Part shown: positions 51,718 through 60,327 of the stretch, piece after piece
Layout of the letters: each line of letters starts with the position of its first letter
How positions within the stretch are numbered: the stretch's first letter is position 1
Source: Hyphomicrobiales bacterium
GTDB taxonomy: Bacteria; Pseudomonadota; Alphaproteobacteria; Rhizobiales; Xanthobacteraceae
DNA length: 64,000 nt
Direction of reading: 5' to 3'
Assembly: GCA_021730985.1 (NCBI GenBank)
Contig: JAKFYI010000010.1
Coordinates: forward strand, 50,154-114,153
Translations under genes and position numbers: made by a program
Notes under the pieces: generated by a model
Databases searched by the model: none
Seen by the model: the letters and a program-made list of their open reading frames with translations, nothing else
Told to the model about the DNA's origin: nothing

Positions 51718-52707
51718 ATGGCCACGCGACGGGACTTTCTCGCGATTGCCGGCGCTGCCGCTGCGGCCGGCGTGTCACCGGCCTTCGCGCAGAGCCGGGT
51801 GGACGGCTGGCCGTCGCGCCCGGTGCGCACCATATCGCCGACTGCGACCGGCGGGCCGGGGCAGAACTTCCGGATGTACGCCGATGTCCTGAAGGACACG
51901 TTCGGCCAGAACTTCGTGCTGGAAAACATGCCGGGCGGCTCGGGCTCGGTCGGCTGCATGGCGGTGGCGCGCTCGGCACCCGACGGCCACACGCTGCTGC
52001 TCGCCTCCAACAGCCACATCGTGCTGGCGCCGCTGGTGCTTACCGGCTCGCCGGTCAACGTCAAGCGCGACTTCGCGCCGATCGCGCTGATGTTTACCTT
52101 CCCGTTCCTGCTGGTGGTCAACGCCGAGCTCGGGCCCAAGACGCTGAAGGAATTGATCGACTACGCCAAGGCGCGGCCCGGCCAGCTCAACTGGGGCTCG
52201 CCCGGCGTCGGCACCGGCGGGCATCTGGTGACCGAACTCCTGCTCAAGCGCACCGGCATCCAGGGCCAGCACATCCCCTATCCCGGCACCACCCAGCAAT
52301 TGATGGCTGCTGCCGCCGGCACGCTGCAGTTCACCTTTGACACGGTCGGCAATTCGCGCGGCGTGCGCGACGCCGGCAAGGTCATCCCGCTCGCGGTGAC
52401 CGGCGCGAAGCGCGCCATCTCCGCTCCCGAAGTCCCAACCTTCAAGGAACTGGGCTACGAGGGCTTCGACGATCTGCACGTCGCCAACGGCGTGCTGGGG
52501 CCGACTGGCACGCCAGCCGGCATCATCGAGGCAATCAACCGCGAGATGGTGCGCCTGAACACCAGCGGCAAGGTTCGCGACACCCTGGTCAGTGCATCCT
52601 ACGACCCTGGCATAATCTCGCCGGCCGAATACGGCGCGATGATCGACCGCGAGTTGGCGCAGTGGGGCGCCATTGTGAAGGAAACAGGCGTGCAGGTGAA
52701 AACGTGA
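51718..52707 (+). CDS. Bug-family (TTT) periplasmic solute-binding protein, Tat leader
   Basis: A 329-residue Bug receptor. The leader MATRRDFLAIAGAAAAAG is a good twin-arginine signal (RRDFLA), ending near AFAQS. The ATG at 51718 is fixed by GGGAGGAT 8 bases upstream; an earlier ATG at 51661 lacks such a site. Motifs are WPSRPVRTISPTATGGPGQ, GSGSVGCMAVARSAPDGHT near 78 and IPYPGTTQQLMAAA near 185. Its stop overlaps the next start as GTGA, coupling it to the dioxygenase gene, so its ligand is probably a precursor of that enzyme's substrate. Confidence 0.92.
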   Translation: MATRRDFLAIAGAAAAAGVSPAFAQSRVDGWPSRPVRTISPTATGGPGQNFRMYADVLKDTFGQNFVLENMPGGSGSVGCMAVARSAPDGHTLLLASNSHIVLAPLVLTGSPVNVKRDFAPIALMFTFPFLLVVNAELGPKTLKELIDYAKARPGQLNWGSPGVGTGGHLVTELLLKRTGIQGQHIPYPGTTQQLMAAAAGTLQFTFDTVGNSRGVRDAGKVIPLAVTGAKRAISAPEVPTFKELGYEGFDDLHVANGVLGPTGTPAGIIEAINREMVRLNTSGKVRDTLVSASYDPGIISPAEYGAMIDRELAQWGAIVKETGVQVKT

Positions 52708-53729
52708 CCGAACTGCCAAGCACGAATTTCAATCCGCCGTTCAATATTACCCGCGCGAGCCATCTGATCTTCACCGCCCGCGACCTCAAGCGAAGCCGCG
52801 ACTTCTACACCGAGGTGATGGGCCTGATCGTCAGCGACGAGGACGCCGATACCATCTGGCTGCGCGGCGTCGAAGAGATCGCGCACCACAGCCTCACGCT
52901 GAAGCGCACCACCGACCGGCCAATGTGCGAGCGGGTCGGATTTCGCGTCTTCTCGGACGAAGACCTCGACAAGGCCAAGTCGCACTTCGACCGCATCGGC
53001 ATCAAGGCGGACTTTGTCGAGGTGCCGCACCAGGGCCGTACGCTGCACTTCAGCGATCCCGCCGGCACGCCGGTGGAACTGGTCGCGACCATGGAGCGGC
53101 GGCCGCGCATGTACACCAAAATCCACCAGCACAAAGGCGCGGGCGCGCTGCGGATGGATCACTATCAGGTGCTGGTGCCCGACGTTCTCGCCAATGCCCG
53201 GTTCTACATGGACCTCGGCTTCCGGATTTCCGACTACCTCTACGTCGAAGGCCCGGGAGTCGTGGTCGGCACGTTCCTGCATCGCAAGAACAATCCTTGG
53301 GACATCGTGTTCCTGACGCGCTCGGGGCCGCGCTTCCACCACGGCGGCTATGTGGTGGAGGCATTCGAGGACATCGTGCGGGCCTGCGACGTCGCGGGCA
53401 ACCTCGGCTTCGGCGACCGCATCGAGCATGGCCCCGGCCGTCACGGCCATCAGCACGCGTACTATCTCTACGTCCGCGACCCGGACGGCCATCGCACTGA
53501 ACTGTTGCTACCCGGCATCCAGCTTATCGATATCGACGAGGCGCCGCTGAAGTGCCCGGTCGATCCGAAGTCGAACTCGAACCTGTGGGGCCTGCCGGCG
53601 CCGAGAAGCTGGGTGGAAGAGGCCACGAGCTTTGCCGGTGTCACGGTCAAGACGCCGCCGGTCGAGGGCTCGCCGATGACCGCGGAGAAATACCTGTCGG
53701 AAAAGAAAGCCGAGGCGGTGATGGGCTAG
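52704..53729 (+). CDS. VOC extradiol dioxygenase, homoprotocatechuate 2,3-dioxygenase-like
   Basis: A 341-residue extradiol dioxygenase. It resembles the homoprotocatechuate 2,3-dioxygenases: IFTARDLKRSRDFYTEVMGL near residue 25, then the iron ligands histidine in MDHYQVLVPD near 150, histidine in RFHHGGYVVEAF near 210 and glutamate in DPDGHRTELLLP near 262. RIEHGPGRHGHQHAYYLYV near 242 supplies the conserved active-site histidine and tyrosine. It would open a catechol-type ring next to the hydroxyls. The GTG start overlaps the Bug stop (GTGA). A strong terminator follows. Confidence 0.9.
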   Translation: MTELPSTNFNPPFNITRASHLIFTARDLKRSRDFYTEVMGLIVSDEDADTIWLRGVEEIAHHSLTLKRTTDRPMCERVGFRVFSDEDLDKAKSHFDRIGIKADFVEVPHQGRTLHFSDPAGTPVELVATMERRPRMYTKIHQHKGAGALRMDHYQVLVPDVLANARFYMDLGFRISDYLYVEGPGVVVGTFLHRKNNPWDIVFLTRSGPRFHHGGYVVEAFEDIVRACDVAGNLGFGDRIEHGPGRHGHQHAYYLYVRDPDGHRTELLLPGIQLIDIDEAPLKCPVDPKSNSNLWGLPAPRSWVEEATSFAGVTVKTPPVEGSPMTAEKYLSEKKAEAVMG

Positions 53730-53762
53730 GCCTATCTGCCTTCACTTTCGGTCGGCGCGAAA

Positions 53763-53799
53763 CGGGCGCGCCGTCACCGGCGCGCCCGCAACTTTTTTT
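53763..53799 (+). terminator. Rho-independent terminator
   Basis: A 10-bp GC stem (CGGGCGCGCC/GGCGCGCCCG) with a six-base loop is followed by CAAC and a run of seven T. It ends the Bug-dioxygenase transcript and lies in the convergent gap before the molybdo-enzyme gene. Confidence 0.9.
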
Positions 53800-53807
53800 A
53801 CCGTTCG

Positions 53808-56018
53808 CTAACCCAGCGCCTTCTTGACCCGATCCGGCGTGAACGGTGTGTGCCTCAGCCGCACGCCGGTGAGTTCCGCAACCGCGCCTGCGATTGCGGG
53901 CGCAACGAGCGGTGTCGCCATCTGGCCGGCGCCGGTCGGGTGATTGTCGGTCTGGATCACCTCGATGTGCATTGCCGGCACGTCCTTCATGCGCGGCACA
54001 TGATAATCGTAGAAGTTGCTCTGCTCGACCGCGCCGTTCTTGATCGTGATGACCTCGGTCAAGGCCACGCCCAAGCCATAGACGATGCTGCTCTCCTGCT
54101 GCGCGACCACGTTGTCGGGCTGCACCGCCACTCCGCAATCGATGGTGCACCAGAAGTTATGCACCTTGATCTCTCCGTTGGTGCGATTGAGAGAGATCTC
54201 GGCGATGCCGGCAACCTGCGAGCCGGAATAGTCGAGATAGGCGAAGCCGAGTGCGCGGCCCTCGCGTTTCTTGCCCCATTCCGCCATCTGCACCACCCGC
54301 TCGACCACCTTGATGGCGCGGGGGGTGCCTTTCAGAAGATCGAGATGGTACGCGACCGGATCGATGCCGCGCTTGCGCGCGATCTCGTCGACGAACGATT
54401 CCGTGGCGAACCGGTTGGCGATGAAGCTGATGCCGCGCAGCGGATTGGTTCGCACGCCGGTATCGCGGTAGAGCTGCTCCACCAGTTGATGCGGCACGTC
54501 GTAGCCCTTGAGGTCGGCGCCCAGCATCGCGATGAAGTCCTTGCCGCCCGCCGCCTGGTAGCGCACCGGATCCATGTAGGCTCCGACGCGGTCGACGGCG
54601 ATGCGGTGCTGCCAGGTGCTGAGCTTGCCGGACGGGTCGAACCCCGCCTTCAACGCGTGGGCGGAGATCGGCCGGAACCGGCCGTTGGCGAAGTCGTCCT
54701 CGCGGGTCCACATCACCTTCACCGGCCGCCCCGCTTCTTTCGACATCAGCACCGCGTCGATGATGAAATCGACGTCGCGGTTGCCGCGCCGGCCGAAGCC
54801 GCCGCCCATCAGCATGTCGTGCAGCTTCACCTTGTCCTTCGAAATGCCGAGGATTTTGGCCGGCGCTTCGGTCGCAGTGGTCTGGCTTTGCGTGCCGGCC
54901 CAGATCTCGACCGCATCGCCCGCCGGCGATACCGACGCGATGGCGTTCAGCGGTTCCATCTGCGCGTGATAGGCATAGTCGCAGCGGTACTCCGCCTCCA
55001 GGGTGGAGGCGGCCTTCGGCATCTGCGCACGCGGATCGCCGATCCTGCTCCACTCGGTGGACATCCTGGCTGGGTTCTTGGCGTCGGCGGCGAACCGTTC
55101 GATGCCCTTGTCGCTGTCGAAGCCCCATGCCGTGCCGGTTCTGGTCCAGGTCACGGACTGCGTGAGAGCCCGGCGTGCTTCGAACGCCGCCCACGGCGTC
55201 TCGGCAAGGGTGCCGACGCCATAGGGAAGGCGGACGATGCGCACGACTCCGGCGATCGCCTTGGCTTTGGCCTCGTCGATCTTGTCGGGGACTGAGCCTT
55301 CCACCGGCGCCCGCAACACGGTGCCGTACAGCATGTTCGGAACGTGCAGGTCGATGCTATAGCGGGCTGTGCCGTTGACTTTCCCCGGCAACTCCACCCG
55401 CATCACGTCCTTGGTGATCAGGCGGAAGTCCTTGGCCTTCTTGAGCTGGTCGGGCTTGATCTCCGGTGCCTTCGCCGGAACTTCCGCGGTCGCGGCGATC
55501 TCGCCGTAGCTCAACCTGCGCCCGGACTTGGAATGCACCACGAGGCTCGGCTCGGTGGTGAGCTCATCGACCGGTACGCCCAGTGTCTTCGCCGCATTGT
55601 CGAGCAGGACGCGCCGCACCTGCGCGCCGAATATGCGCAGTGGCCCGTAGTAGCTCGTTACCGCGTTGGAGCCAGCGGTGTACATCATGCCCTGGAAGCC
55701 CGGATTGCCGTAGATCGCCTCCACCGCCGGAGCCGTCACGATCTTGACCTTGGACCAGTCGGCATCCAGTTCCTCGGCAAGGACCAGCGGCAGCGAGGTC
55801 ATCGACCCCTGCCCCATCTCGGTCGCCGCCGACATGATCATGATGGTGCCGTCGCTCGCGATCGAGACCCACGGACTGAGCGCTTTGCCGGACCGGGCGG
55901 CGGCCAGCGCGGACGCGCCGGCACGGCCGGGCAACGCGAAAGCAAAGGAAAGACCCGCGGCGCCGATCATCACCTGGCGGCGGGACAAGGCGGTGGGATG
56001 CTTGAGAGGCTTGTTCAT
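53808..56018 (-). CDS. Molybdopterin-binding large subunit, isoquinoline 1-oxidoreductase (IorB)-like
   Basis: A 736-residue molybdenum hydroxylase large subunit with a Tat leader (SRRQVMIGAAGLSFAF). The family segments QGSMTSLPLVLAEELDADW near residue 73, MGGGFGRRGN(R)D near 403 (molybdopterin-binding GGGFGRR) and CTIDCGVAVQPDN near 633 are present. The conserved catalytic glutamate position near the C-terminus, normally in a G-x-G-E motif, reads GAGQ with Gln699, which may impair or alter hydroxylation. It overlaps nothing and starts one base after the 2Fe-2S subunit gene. No FAD subunit is present, as in IorAB, where electrons go to a cytochrome. Confidence 0.9.
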   Translation of the reverse strand: MNKPLKHPTALSRRQVMIGAAGLSFAFALPGRAGASALAAARSGKALSPWVSIASDGTIMIMSAATEMGQGSMTSLPLVLAEELDADWSKVKIVTAPAVEAIYGNPGFQGMMYTAGSNAVTSYYGPLRIFGAQVRRVLLDNAAKTLGVPVDELTTEPSLVVHSKSGRRLSYGEIAATAEVPAKAPEIKPDQLKKAKDFRLITKDVMRVELPGKVNGTARYSIDLHVPNMLYGTVLRAPVEGSVPDKIDEAKAKAIAGVVRIVRLPYGVGTLAETPWAAFEARRALTQSVTWTRTGTAWGFDSDKGIERFAADAKNPARMSTEWSRIGDPRAQMPKAASTLEAEYRCDYAYHAQMEPLNAIASVSPAGDAVEIWAGTQSQTTATEAPAKILGISKDKVKLHDMLMGGGFGRRGNRDVDFIIDAVLMSKEAGRPVKVMWTREDDFANGRFRPISAHALKAGFDPSGKLSTWQHRIAVDRVGAYMDPVRYQAAGGKDFIAMLGADLKGYDVPHQLVEQLYRDTGVRTNPLRGISFIANRFATESFVDEIARKRGIDPVAYHLDLLKGTPRAIKVVERVVQMAEWGKKREGRALGFAYLDYSGSQVAGIAEISLNRTNGEIKVHNFWCTIDCGVAVQPDNVVAQQESSIVYGLGVALTEVITIKNGAVEQSNFYDYHVPRMKDVPAMHIEVIQTDNHPTGAGQMATPLVAPAIAGAVAELTGVRLRHTPFTPDRVKKALG

Positions 56019-56019
56019 G

Positions 56020-56475
56020 TCACGACTCCCGTGCCGCGCGCTCGACCGCGCGAACGATGCGTTGATAGGTGCCGCAGCGGCAGATGTTGGTGTTCATGTG
56101 CTCGACGATCTCGTCGCGCGTCGGCTTCGGCTTCTGCTTGAGCAGATCGGCCGCGCTCATGATCTGTCCGGACTGACAATAGCCGCATTGCGGCACATGC
56201 TCGGCGAGCCAGGCCTTCTGCAGCGGATGACTCGAATCCGGCGACAGGCCCTCGATGGTGGTCACCGATTTTCCGGCAATCTCCGAAACTTGCGTCTGGC
56301 AGGAGTACGCACGCTTGCCGTCGATGTGCACCATGCAGGCGCCGCACAATCCGGTGCCGCAGCCGAACTTGGTGCCGGTGAGCTTGAGCCCCTCGCGGAT
56401 CACCCACAACAACGGTGTTGCAGGCGGCGCATCGGTCGTCGCCGCCTTGCCATTCACAGTGAAACTGGTGGCCAT
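56020..56475 (-). CDS. (2Fe-2S)-binding small subunit, IorA-like
   Basis: A 151-residue two-cluster ferredoxin-like subunit of the xanthine dehydrogenase family. The plant-type cluster cysteines are in [15 protein letters not shown] near residue 39-48 with CQTQ near 59, and the second cluster in [12 protein letters not shown] near 98 and [11 protein letters not shown] near 132. It passes electrons from the molybdenum subunit encoded one base downstream. Order small-large matches IorAB. A TTTCCTCCCAT region upstream on the complementary strand gives a good GGAGGAAAC ribosome site. Confidence 0.94.
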   Translation of the reverse strand: MATSFTVNGKAATTDAPPATPLLWVIREGLKLTGTKFGCGTGLCGACMVHIDGKRAYSCQTQVSEIAGKSVTTIEGLSPDSSHPLQKAWLAEHVPQCGYCQSGQIMSAADLLKQKPKPTRDEIVEHMNTNICRCGTYQRIVRAVERAARES

Positions 56476-57072
56476 TGTTTCCTCCCATAGCCGTTTGAAT
56501 GGCGGCGCCGCTTCGCTCGCCCATGGCTCCTCACGGAGCCGGGACGCAGCTAGACGCTTCTTCCCTGGATTTATTCCAATGCAGAAAAGCTGCGCCTTTT
56601 CCGGCGCAGTGACAAGACGGAGCCAGCCTGATCTAGAAAACGTGATGACGGCCCACCCGTAGACGAACTCCGGGATTGGGCGCTAAATCAGTCGATCAGC
56701 CAGTAGCGGTTTTTCGCAGCCCTCTGTGAGGGCGACACGCGCCACACCGCGTTGCCGACGTCGTCGGCGACCAGCAGCATGCCGCGCTTGCCGTTGGTGA
56801 ACGGCACGATCGCCTTCGCTACCATGTCCGGCTCGGCGGTTTGACGCGCTCATCGACGTGCTGGCCGTGGTGGAACAGCGAACGAGCACACCGCAGGTTC
56901 CGCCGTGGCGGAGACAGCGCCGAGCAGTGAGTGGCGCGGGCGCGTAACACCGCCGCCGCGAATAAATCTCGCGGCCAAAAATGTCCTGGACGTGTCTGCC
57001 AAAAGATAGGAAATTGCTGACAGAAGAAGAATTCGCGAAGGCTGCCAAGGCCTATCGCAATGTGAGGTTGTA
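56476..57072. other. Gene-poor, apparently decayed region
   Basis: About 600 bases with no intact gene. It includes a sorbosone-dehydrogenase-like remnant (56688-56849, minus strand) and several overlapping open frames with no family resemblance. A 31-codon plus-strand frame at 56981-57073 ends on the start of the zinc-ribbon gene. I see no RNA gene or mobile element ends. Confidence 0.5.
56688..56849 (-). pseudogene. C-terminal remnant of a PQQ-type sugar (L-sorbosone) dehydrogenase-like gene
   Basis: Reading minus strand from about 56849, the frame gives AEPDMVAKAIVPFTNGKRG, then MLLVADDVGNAVWRV and a stop at 56688. LLVADDVGN(A/T)VWRV is the typical C-terminal blade of sorbosone/glucose dehydrogenase beta-propellers. 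A TGA directly upstream (about 56850-56852) and absence of earlier propeller sequence show it is a broken relic. Confidence rests on a short match. Confidence 0.55.
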
Positions 57073-57282
57073 ATGGCGTTCGGTTCCTCCACCAGCAAAT
57101 CCCGCGAAATCGAAAAGCCGAAGTGCGCGGCATGCGGCATCGACATGTGGCTGATGCGCATCGAGCCGCGCATGGATTGCGACGTTGCCACCTTCGAGTG
57201 CGCGCGCTGTGACGCCGTCGAAACGCGCGAAATCGCGCCCGGCCAGAACCGCTCGCTGGAACGCTCGCGCTCCAACGCCTGA
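57073..57282 (+). CDS. Small CxxC...CxxC zinc-ribbon-like protein
   Basis: A 69-residue basic protein. Two CxxC pairs, CAAC near residues 18-21 and CARC near 43-46, are spaced as in a zinc ribbon, with MWLMRIEPRMDCDVATFEC between and a C-terminal REIAPGQNRSLERSRSNA tail. No specific family function is recognised; many rhizobial genomes carry such small response-related proteins. It starts at an ATG overlapping the TAA of a tiny upstream frame. Confidence 0.72.
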   Translation: MAFGSSTSKSREIEKPKCAACGIDMWLMRIEPRMDCDVATFECARCDAVETREIAPGQNRSLERSRSNA

Positions 57283-57356
57283 ACCTCGAGGCCAACTTCC
57301 TGATTGATCGGTATGCGAACCGGCTGACCCCAGACGGGATCGCCTGCTTTGCCGTG

Positions 57357-59492
57357 CTATTTTGCGGCGGCTGAGGCCTGGGGTTTCTTGCCCAGGCGGC
57401 TGGAATCCTTGGACTCCGTGACGTGATAATCGTGGCAGAGCGTGCAGCTTTCCCATGACGCCTGCCGGGTGTGACAGGACGCGCACAGCGTCTTGTCGAT
57501 GTGCTTGAAGTTCGGCATGTGAACGCTGGCGTCTCCGCCCAGATACGACTTCACGTAATCGCCGCCCGCTGCATTTAGCTCATGGCAGGCCGCGCAGCCC
57601 TTGGTGCCGACCGCGCTGATGTGCGCCTTGTGGGCAAACGACGTGAACCTGTTCTTGGTGTGATCCGTGTAGAACGGACGCCAGTTGATCTGCTTCGGCC
57701 CGGTTTCGGCTGAATCGATGCTGTGGCACCGGATGCAGCGCCCGACCGCTTCCTGCGAAGCCAGCAGTTCATACACCGGCGCCACCGGATTCTGCGGCCC
57801 CACCGCAAACGACTGGCCGGCGTAGTTGAGCCAGGCCCTCAGGAACGGGTCAGTGTGTCCGGAAGGGCGGTAGCGTATCGTGTAGTCCTGGCGGTACCAG
57901 CCGCCGTATTCCGCCCAGGCCTCGGCATCGAATGGAGCCCCGGCCTTAGCCTCCTGCTGCTTATCGGGCTCTCTGAACGCGGCGGACGGCTCGCCCTTCT
58001 CGTGCTTCTGCAGGTCGTCCTGGAGGTTGGGAAACCATTCGCGGTTAGCGCCGAGGATTACGTCGTGGGAGATCGCGCCCGTGAGCACTGCCAGTTGCTG
58101 GCGGTCCGCGCCTGATCCGGCTTGTCCGCCGCTGATCACAGTCTCCAGCGTGGTGGCTTCCAGCTTGGCGAAAATCCGTTTGATCGACCAGGCCAGCGCC
58201 TTCACCTTGGCGAGGTCCGCCTCCTCGGCCTGCGAGAGATCGATCAGGTCGATATCGCCCATCTCCATGGCGGCGGTCTCGCCGCTCGCGGCAAGCAGCA
58301 GGCGCATGAACGGCGTGAGGGTGGCTTCGGAGCTCTTCGGCCAGTCGCCGATATCGACCTTCTTCTCGGTCAGCGTGTTCACATCGAGGCCCGGCACCGA
58401 AAGGAAATCGATGCCCTTCGGGCCCGTGGTGCGCCCCGTGCCAAGAATGTCCTTGTTGTGGCAGTTCGAGCACATCGCGCCGTAGGACTTCACCTCCATG
58501 TACTTCTGATCGAAGCCCGGCTGATGACAGCCGTTGCAGGCCGGCGGCGGCGCCTGTCCCGCAGCGGCATCCTTCGCAACTTCGGGGAAGTACTTCTCCA
58601 GGTGGGCGGCGTGGTCGAACACGATCCGCGTTCGCCGGCGATACGGATAGTCCGAGAACTGCGGGTGCGAGGTGGCGAACGATCCGAATTTCGACACATG
58701 GCAGGTCTGGCAGCGCTCGTTCGAAACCTCTTTCAGGTTCCTGAACTCGCCCTGGTGCTCCTTGTGGCAGGCCGCGCAGTAGATCGCGGCACCGTCCGAC
58801 GGCAACGACATCGGACGCGATAGGCTGATGCGCTGCAGCAAGCTCGACGTTCCCTTCGAAGTCTCGCGCGACGCGTCGGTCAGGCGCTTCAACTCATCGA
58901 CCGGGTGCGTGTGGGGCGCGAACGGCTGTGCGCCCATGGCGTGACAGCCGATGCACAGGTCGGCGTTCTGCTTCGGATCGACGGACGTGACGACCTTATG
59001 GACCCAGTCCATCTTGCCGGGTCCAGTACCGGCATGACATGAGGAACATTCGGTCAGACCAGCGTGTTGCGAAGTCAGCGGCCCCGGCATCAGGTAGCGG
59101 TTGGCCGCCCCGCCGGAGAGCACCAGTGCGGCAACGCCGACCGCCAGCGCCGTGGCCCACAGTCCCGCGCGCTTGCGCTTGGTGCGCAGGCTCGGTTGCG
59201 GCTCGCAGGGCGTCAGCATCTGGCAGCAGCGCCCGTCCGGGAACGGACCGGCCTCGCACGGGCCGCCTTCCTGGGTCGAACGCCGGCACTCCCAGCGCCC
59301 TTTGATCTCTCTGCCTTTGTCGTCCTTGGCCACCACCTGGCGCGGCGTGCAGACCGTGGTGACCTTGCACTTGCCGTTCTTGTCCGGCCCGCGCGTGCAT
59401 GGCGTTCCGTCGGCCAAGTGGCCGCACAGCCATTTGTCCTGCGGACGCTCGTACCTGCTTTCCTTGAAGCCGAATTTCTGCAGGAGGATCAT
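57357..59492 (-). CDS. Membrane-anchored decaheme c-type cytochrome with N-terminal Cys4 tandem motif
   Basis: A 711-residue protein with ten CxxCH heme sites at about residues 149, 180, 239, 261, 319, 341, 586, 633, 670 and 683. Six form an N-terminal group and four a C-terminal group, separated by about 240 heme-free residues. One membrane helix lies at about 109-128 after a basic stretch (RTKRKR), placing the hemes in the periplasm and residues 1-100 in the cytoplasm. That cytoplasmic head carries two tandem four-cysteine units (Cys23/32/42/48 and Cys69/79/89/96, plus Cys90). The ATG at 59492 has GCAGGAGG-like complement signals nearby and starts one base after the upstream stop. It is last in a redox operon. 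Confidence 0.88.
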   Translation of the reverse strand: MILLQKFGFKESRYERPQDKWLCGHLADGTPCTRGPDKNGKCKVTTVCTPRQVVAKDDKGREIKGRWECRRSTQEGGPCEAGPFPDGRCCQMLTPCEPQPSLRTKRKRAGLWATALAVGVAALVLSGGAANRYLMPGPLTSQHAGLTECSSCHAGTGPGKMDWVHKVVTSVDPKQNADLCIGCHAMGAQPFAPHTHPVDELKRLTDASRETSKGTSSLLQRISLSRPMSLPSDGAAIYCAACHKEHQGEFRNLKEVSNERCQTCHVSKFGSFATSHPQFSDYPYRRRTRIVFDHAAHLEKYFPEVAKDAAAGQAPPPACNGCHQPGFDQKYMEVKSYGAMCSNCHNKDILGTGRTTGPKGIDFLSVPGLDVNTLTEKKVDIGDWPKSSEATLTPFMRLLLAASGETAAMEMGDIDLIDLSQAEEADLAKVKALAWSIKRIFAKLEATTLETVISGGQAGSGADRQQLAVLTGAISHDVILGANREWFPNLQDDLQKHEKGEPSAAFREPDKQQEAKAGAPFDAEAWAEYGGWYRQDYTIRYRPSGHTDPFLRAWLNYAGQSFAVGPQNPVAPVYELLASQEAVGRCIRCHSIDSAETGPKQINWRPFYTDHTKNRFTSFAHKAHISAVGTKGCAACHELNAAGGDYVKSYLGGDASVHMPNFKHIDKTLCASCHTRQASWESCTLCHDYHVTESKDSSRLGKKPQASAAAK

Positions 59493-59493
59493 G

Positions 59494-60327
59494 TCAGCCA
59501 ATTCTCGCCGAGAAGGCGTAAGCGAGGATGACGTGAACCACCGCAATCACCAGCAGCGCATAGGTCGGCGGAAGATGAAGGAATGGCCAAAGCCGCAGCA
59601 GTCCGGCGTTGGCATACTGAAAATCGAGATTGTCCTTGGTCTCGACCAGTTCGCGCATCTTCACCAGCCGCGCCTTGCCGGCATCATCGAGGTAGCGCTC
59701 GATCGACGACAGTTCGTCGAGCACGCGCGCCAGCGGCACATGCGATGAATGAAGGTGCGCCAGGATGTTGCGGGGCCCGGCGAAGAAGTTGCCAAGCACA
59801 TCGACGTAGAGCTTGGCGATGCTGGCGGTGCCGTCCTTGACGGATTCCCGCGCCAGCGCCTCGGCCTCGATCGCGAGTTGGTTGCGGAACACCGGAATGC
59901 GCTCGAACATGATGCGTTCGCCATGCGCTTCGAGCTTCGGCGGAATGTACTTGCTGATCAGCGCGCCGAATATGCCGCTCACCGCGACCAGCACGAACAG
60001 GCTCCACAGCACCCATTCCAGCAGGGAGTCCGGCAGCTTGAACCGGGTGTGAACCAGGAAGGCGCCGACGGTCAGGATGGCGAGATAGTAATGAACCAGC
60101 AGCCAGAACCGGACGCGCCCGAACGGCAGGATCACCATACGCTTGCGCAGCGTGAGCAGCATCATGATCGCGATGCACGCCGCGAGCGTCCAGCCGTTAA
60201 AATACTGGACGTCACGCAGCGCAAGGTCGTAGCGCGTGTTCCATGCGTAGAACAACGCGAACACGACGCTCGCGACCGCAAGGTTGATGAGTACGCTCTT
60301 GTTCAAGATGCCGTTCAGCCAAGCCAT
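59494..60327 (-). CDS. Membrane protein, cytochrome b-like electron-transfer subunit
   Basis: A 277-residue inner-membrane protein. Predicted helices are at about residues 12-30, 45-60, 75-98, 106-130 and 245-275, with a soluble segment of about 110 residues between the fourth and fifth. Histidines in VHYYLAILTVGAFLVHTRF (helix 3) and HLPPTYALLVIAVVHVI (helix 5) could ligate heme b, as in nitrate reductase gamma-type subunits. No exact family is recognised. It overlaps the upstream FeS gene by 13 bases and is one base from the decaheme gene, so these products likely form a complex. The quinone link is inferred. Confidence 0.75.
   Translation of the reverse strand: MAWLNGILNKSVLINLAVASVVFALFYAWNTRYDLALRDVQYFNGWTLAACIAIMMLLTLRKRMVILPFGRVRFWLLVHYYLAILTVGAFLVHTRFKLPDSLLEWVLWSLFVLVAVSGIFGALISKYIPPKLEAHGERIMFERIPVFRNQLAIEAEALARESVKDGTASIAKLYVDVLGNFFAGPRNILAHLHSSHVPLARVLDELSSIERYLDDAGKARLVKMRELVETKDNLDFQYANAGLLRLWPFLHLPPTYALLVIAVVHVILAYAFSARIG

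Noticed and set aside
56683..57048. 121-codon minus-strand frame in the gene-poor stretch
   Set aside because: Its sequence is Arg-rich and out of frame with the sorbosone-dehydrogenase-like remnant; no family match.
56981..57073. 30-residue plus-strand frame ending on the zinc-ribbon start
   Set aside because: The TAATG overlap is suggestive of coupling, but the peptide matches nothing I know and has no clear ribosome site.
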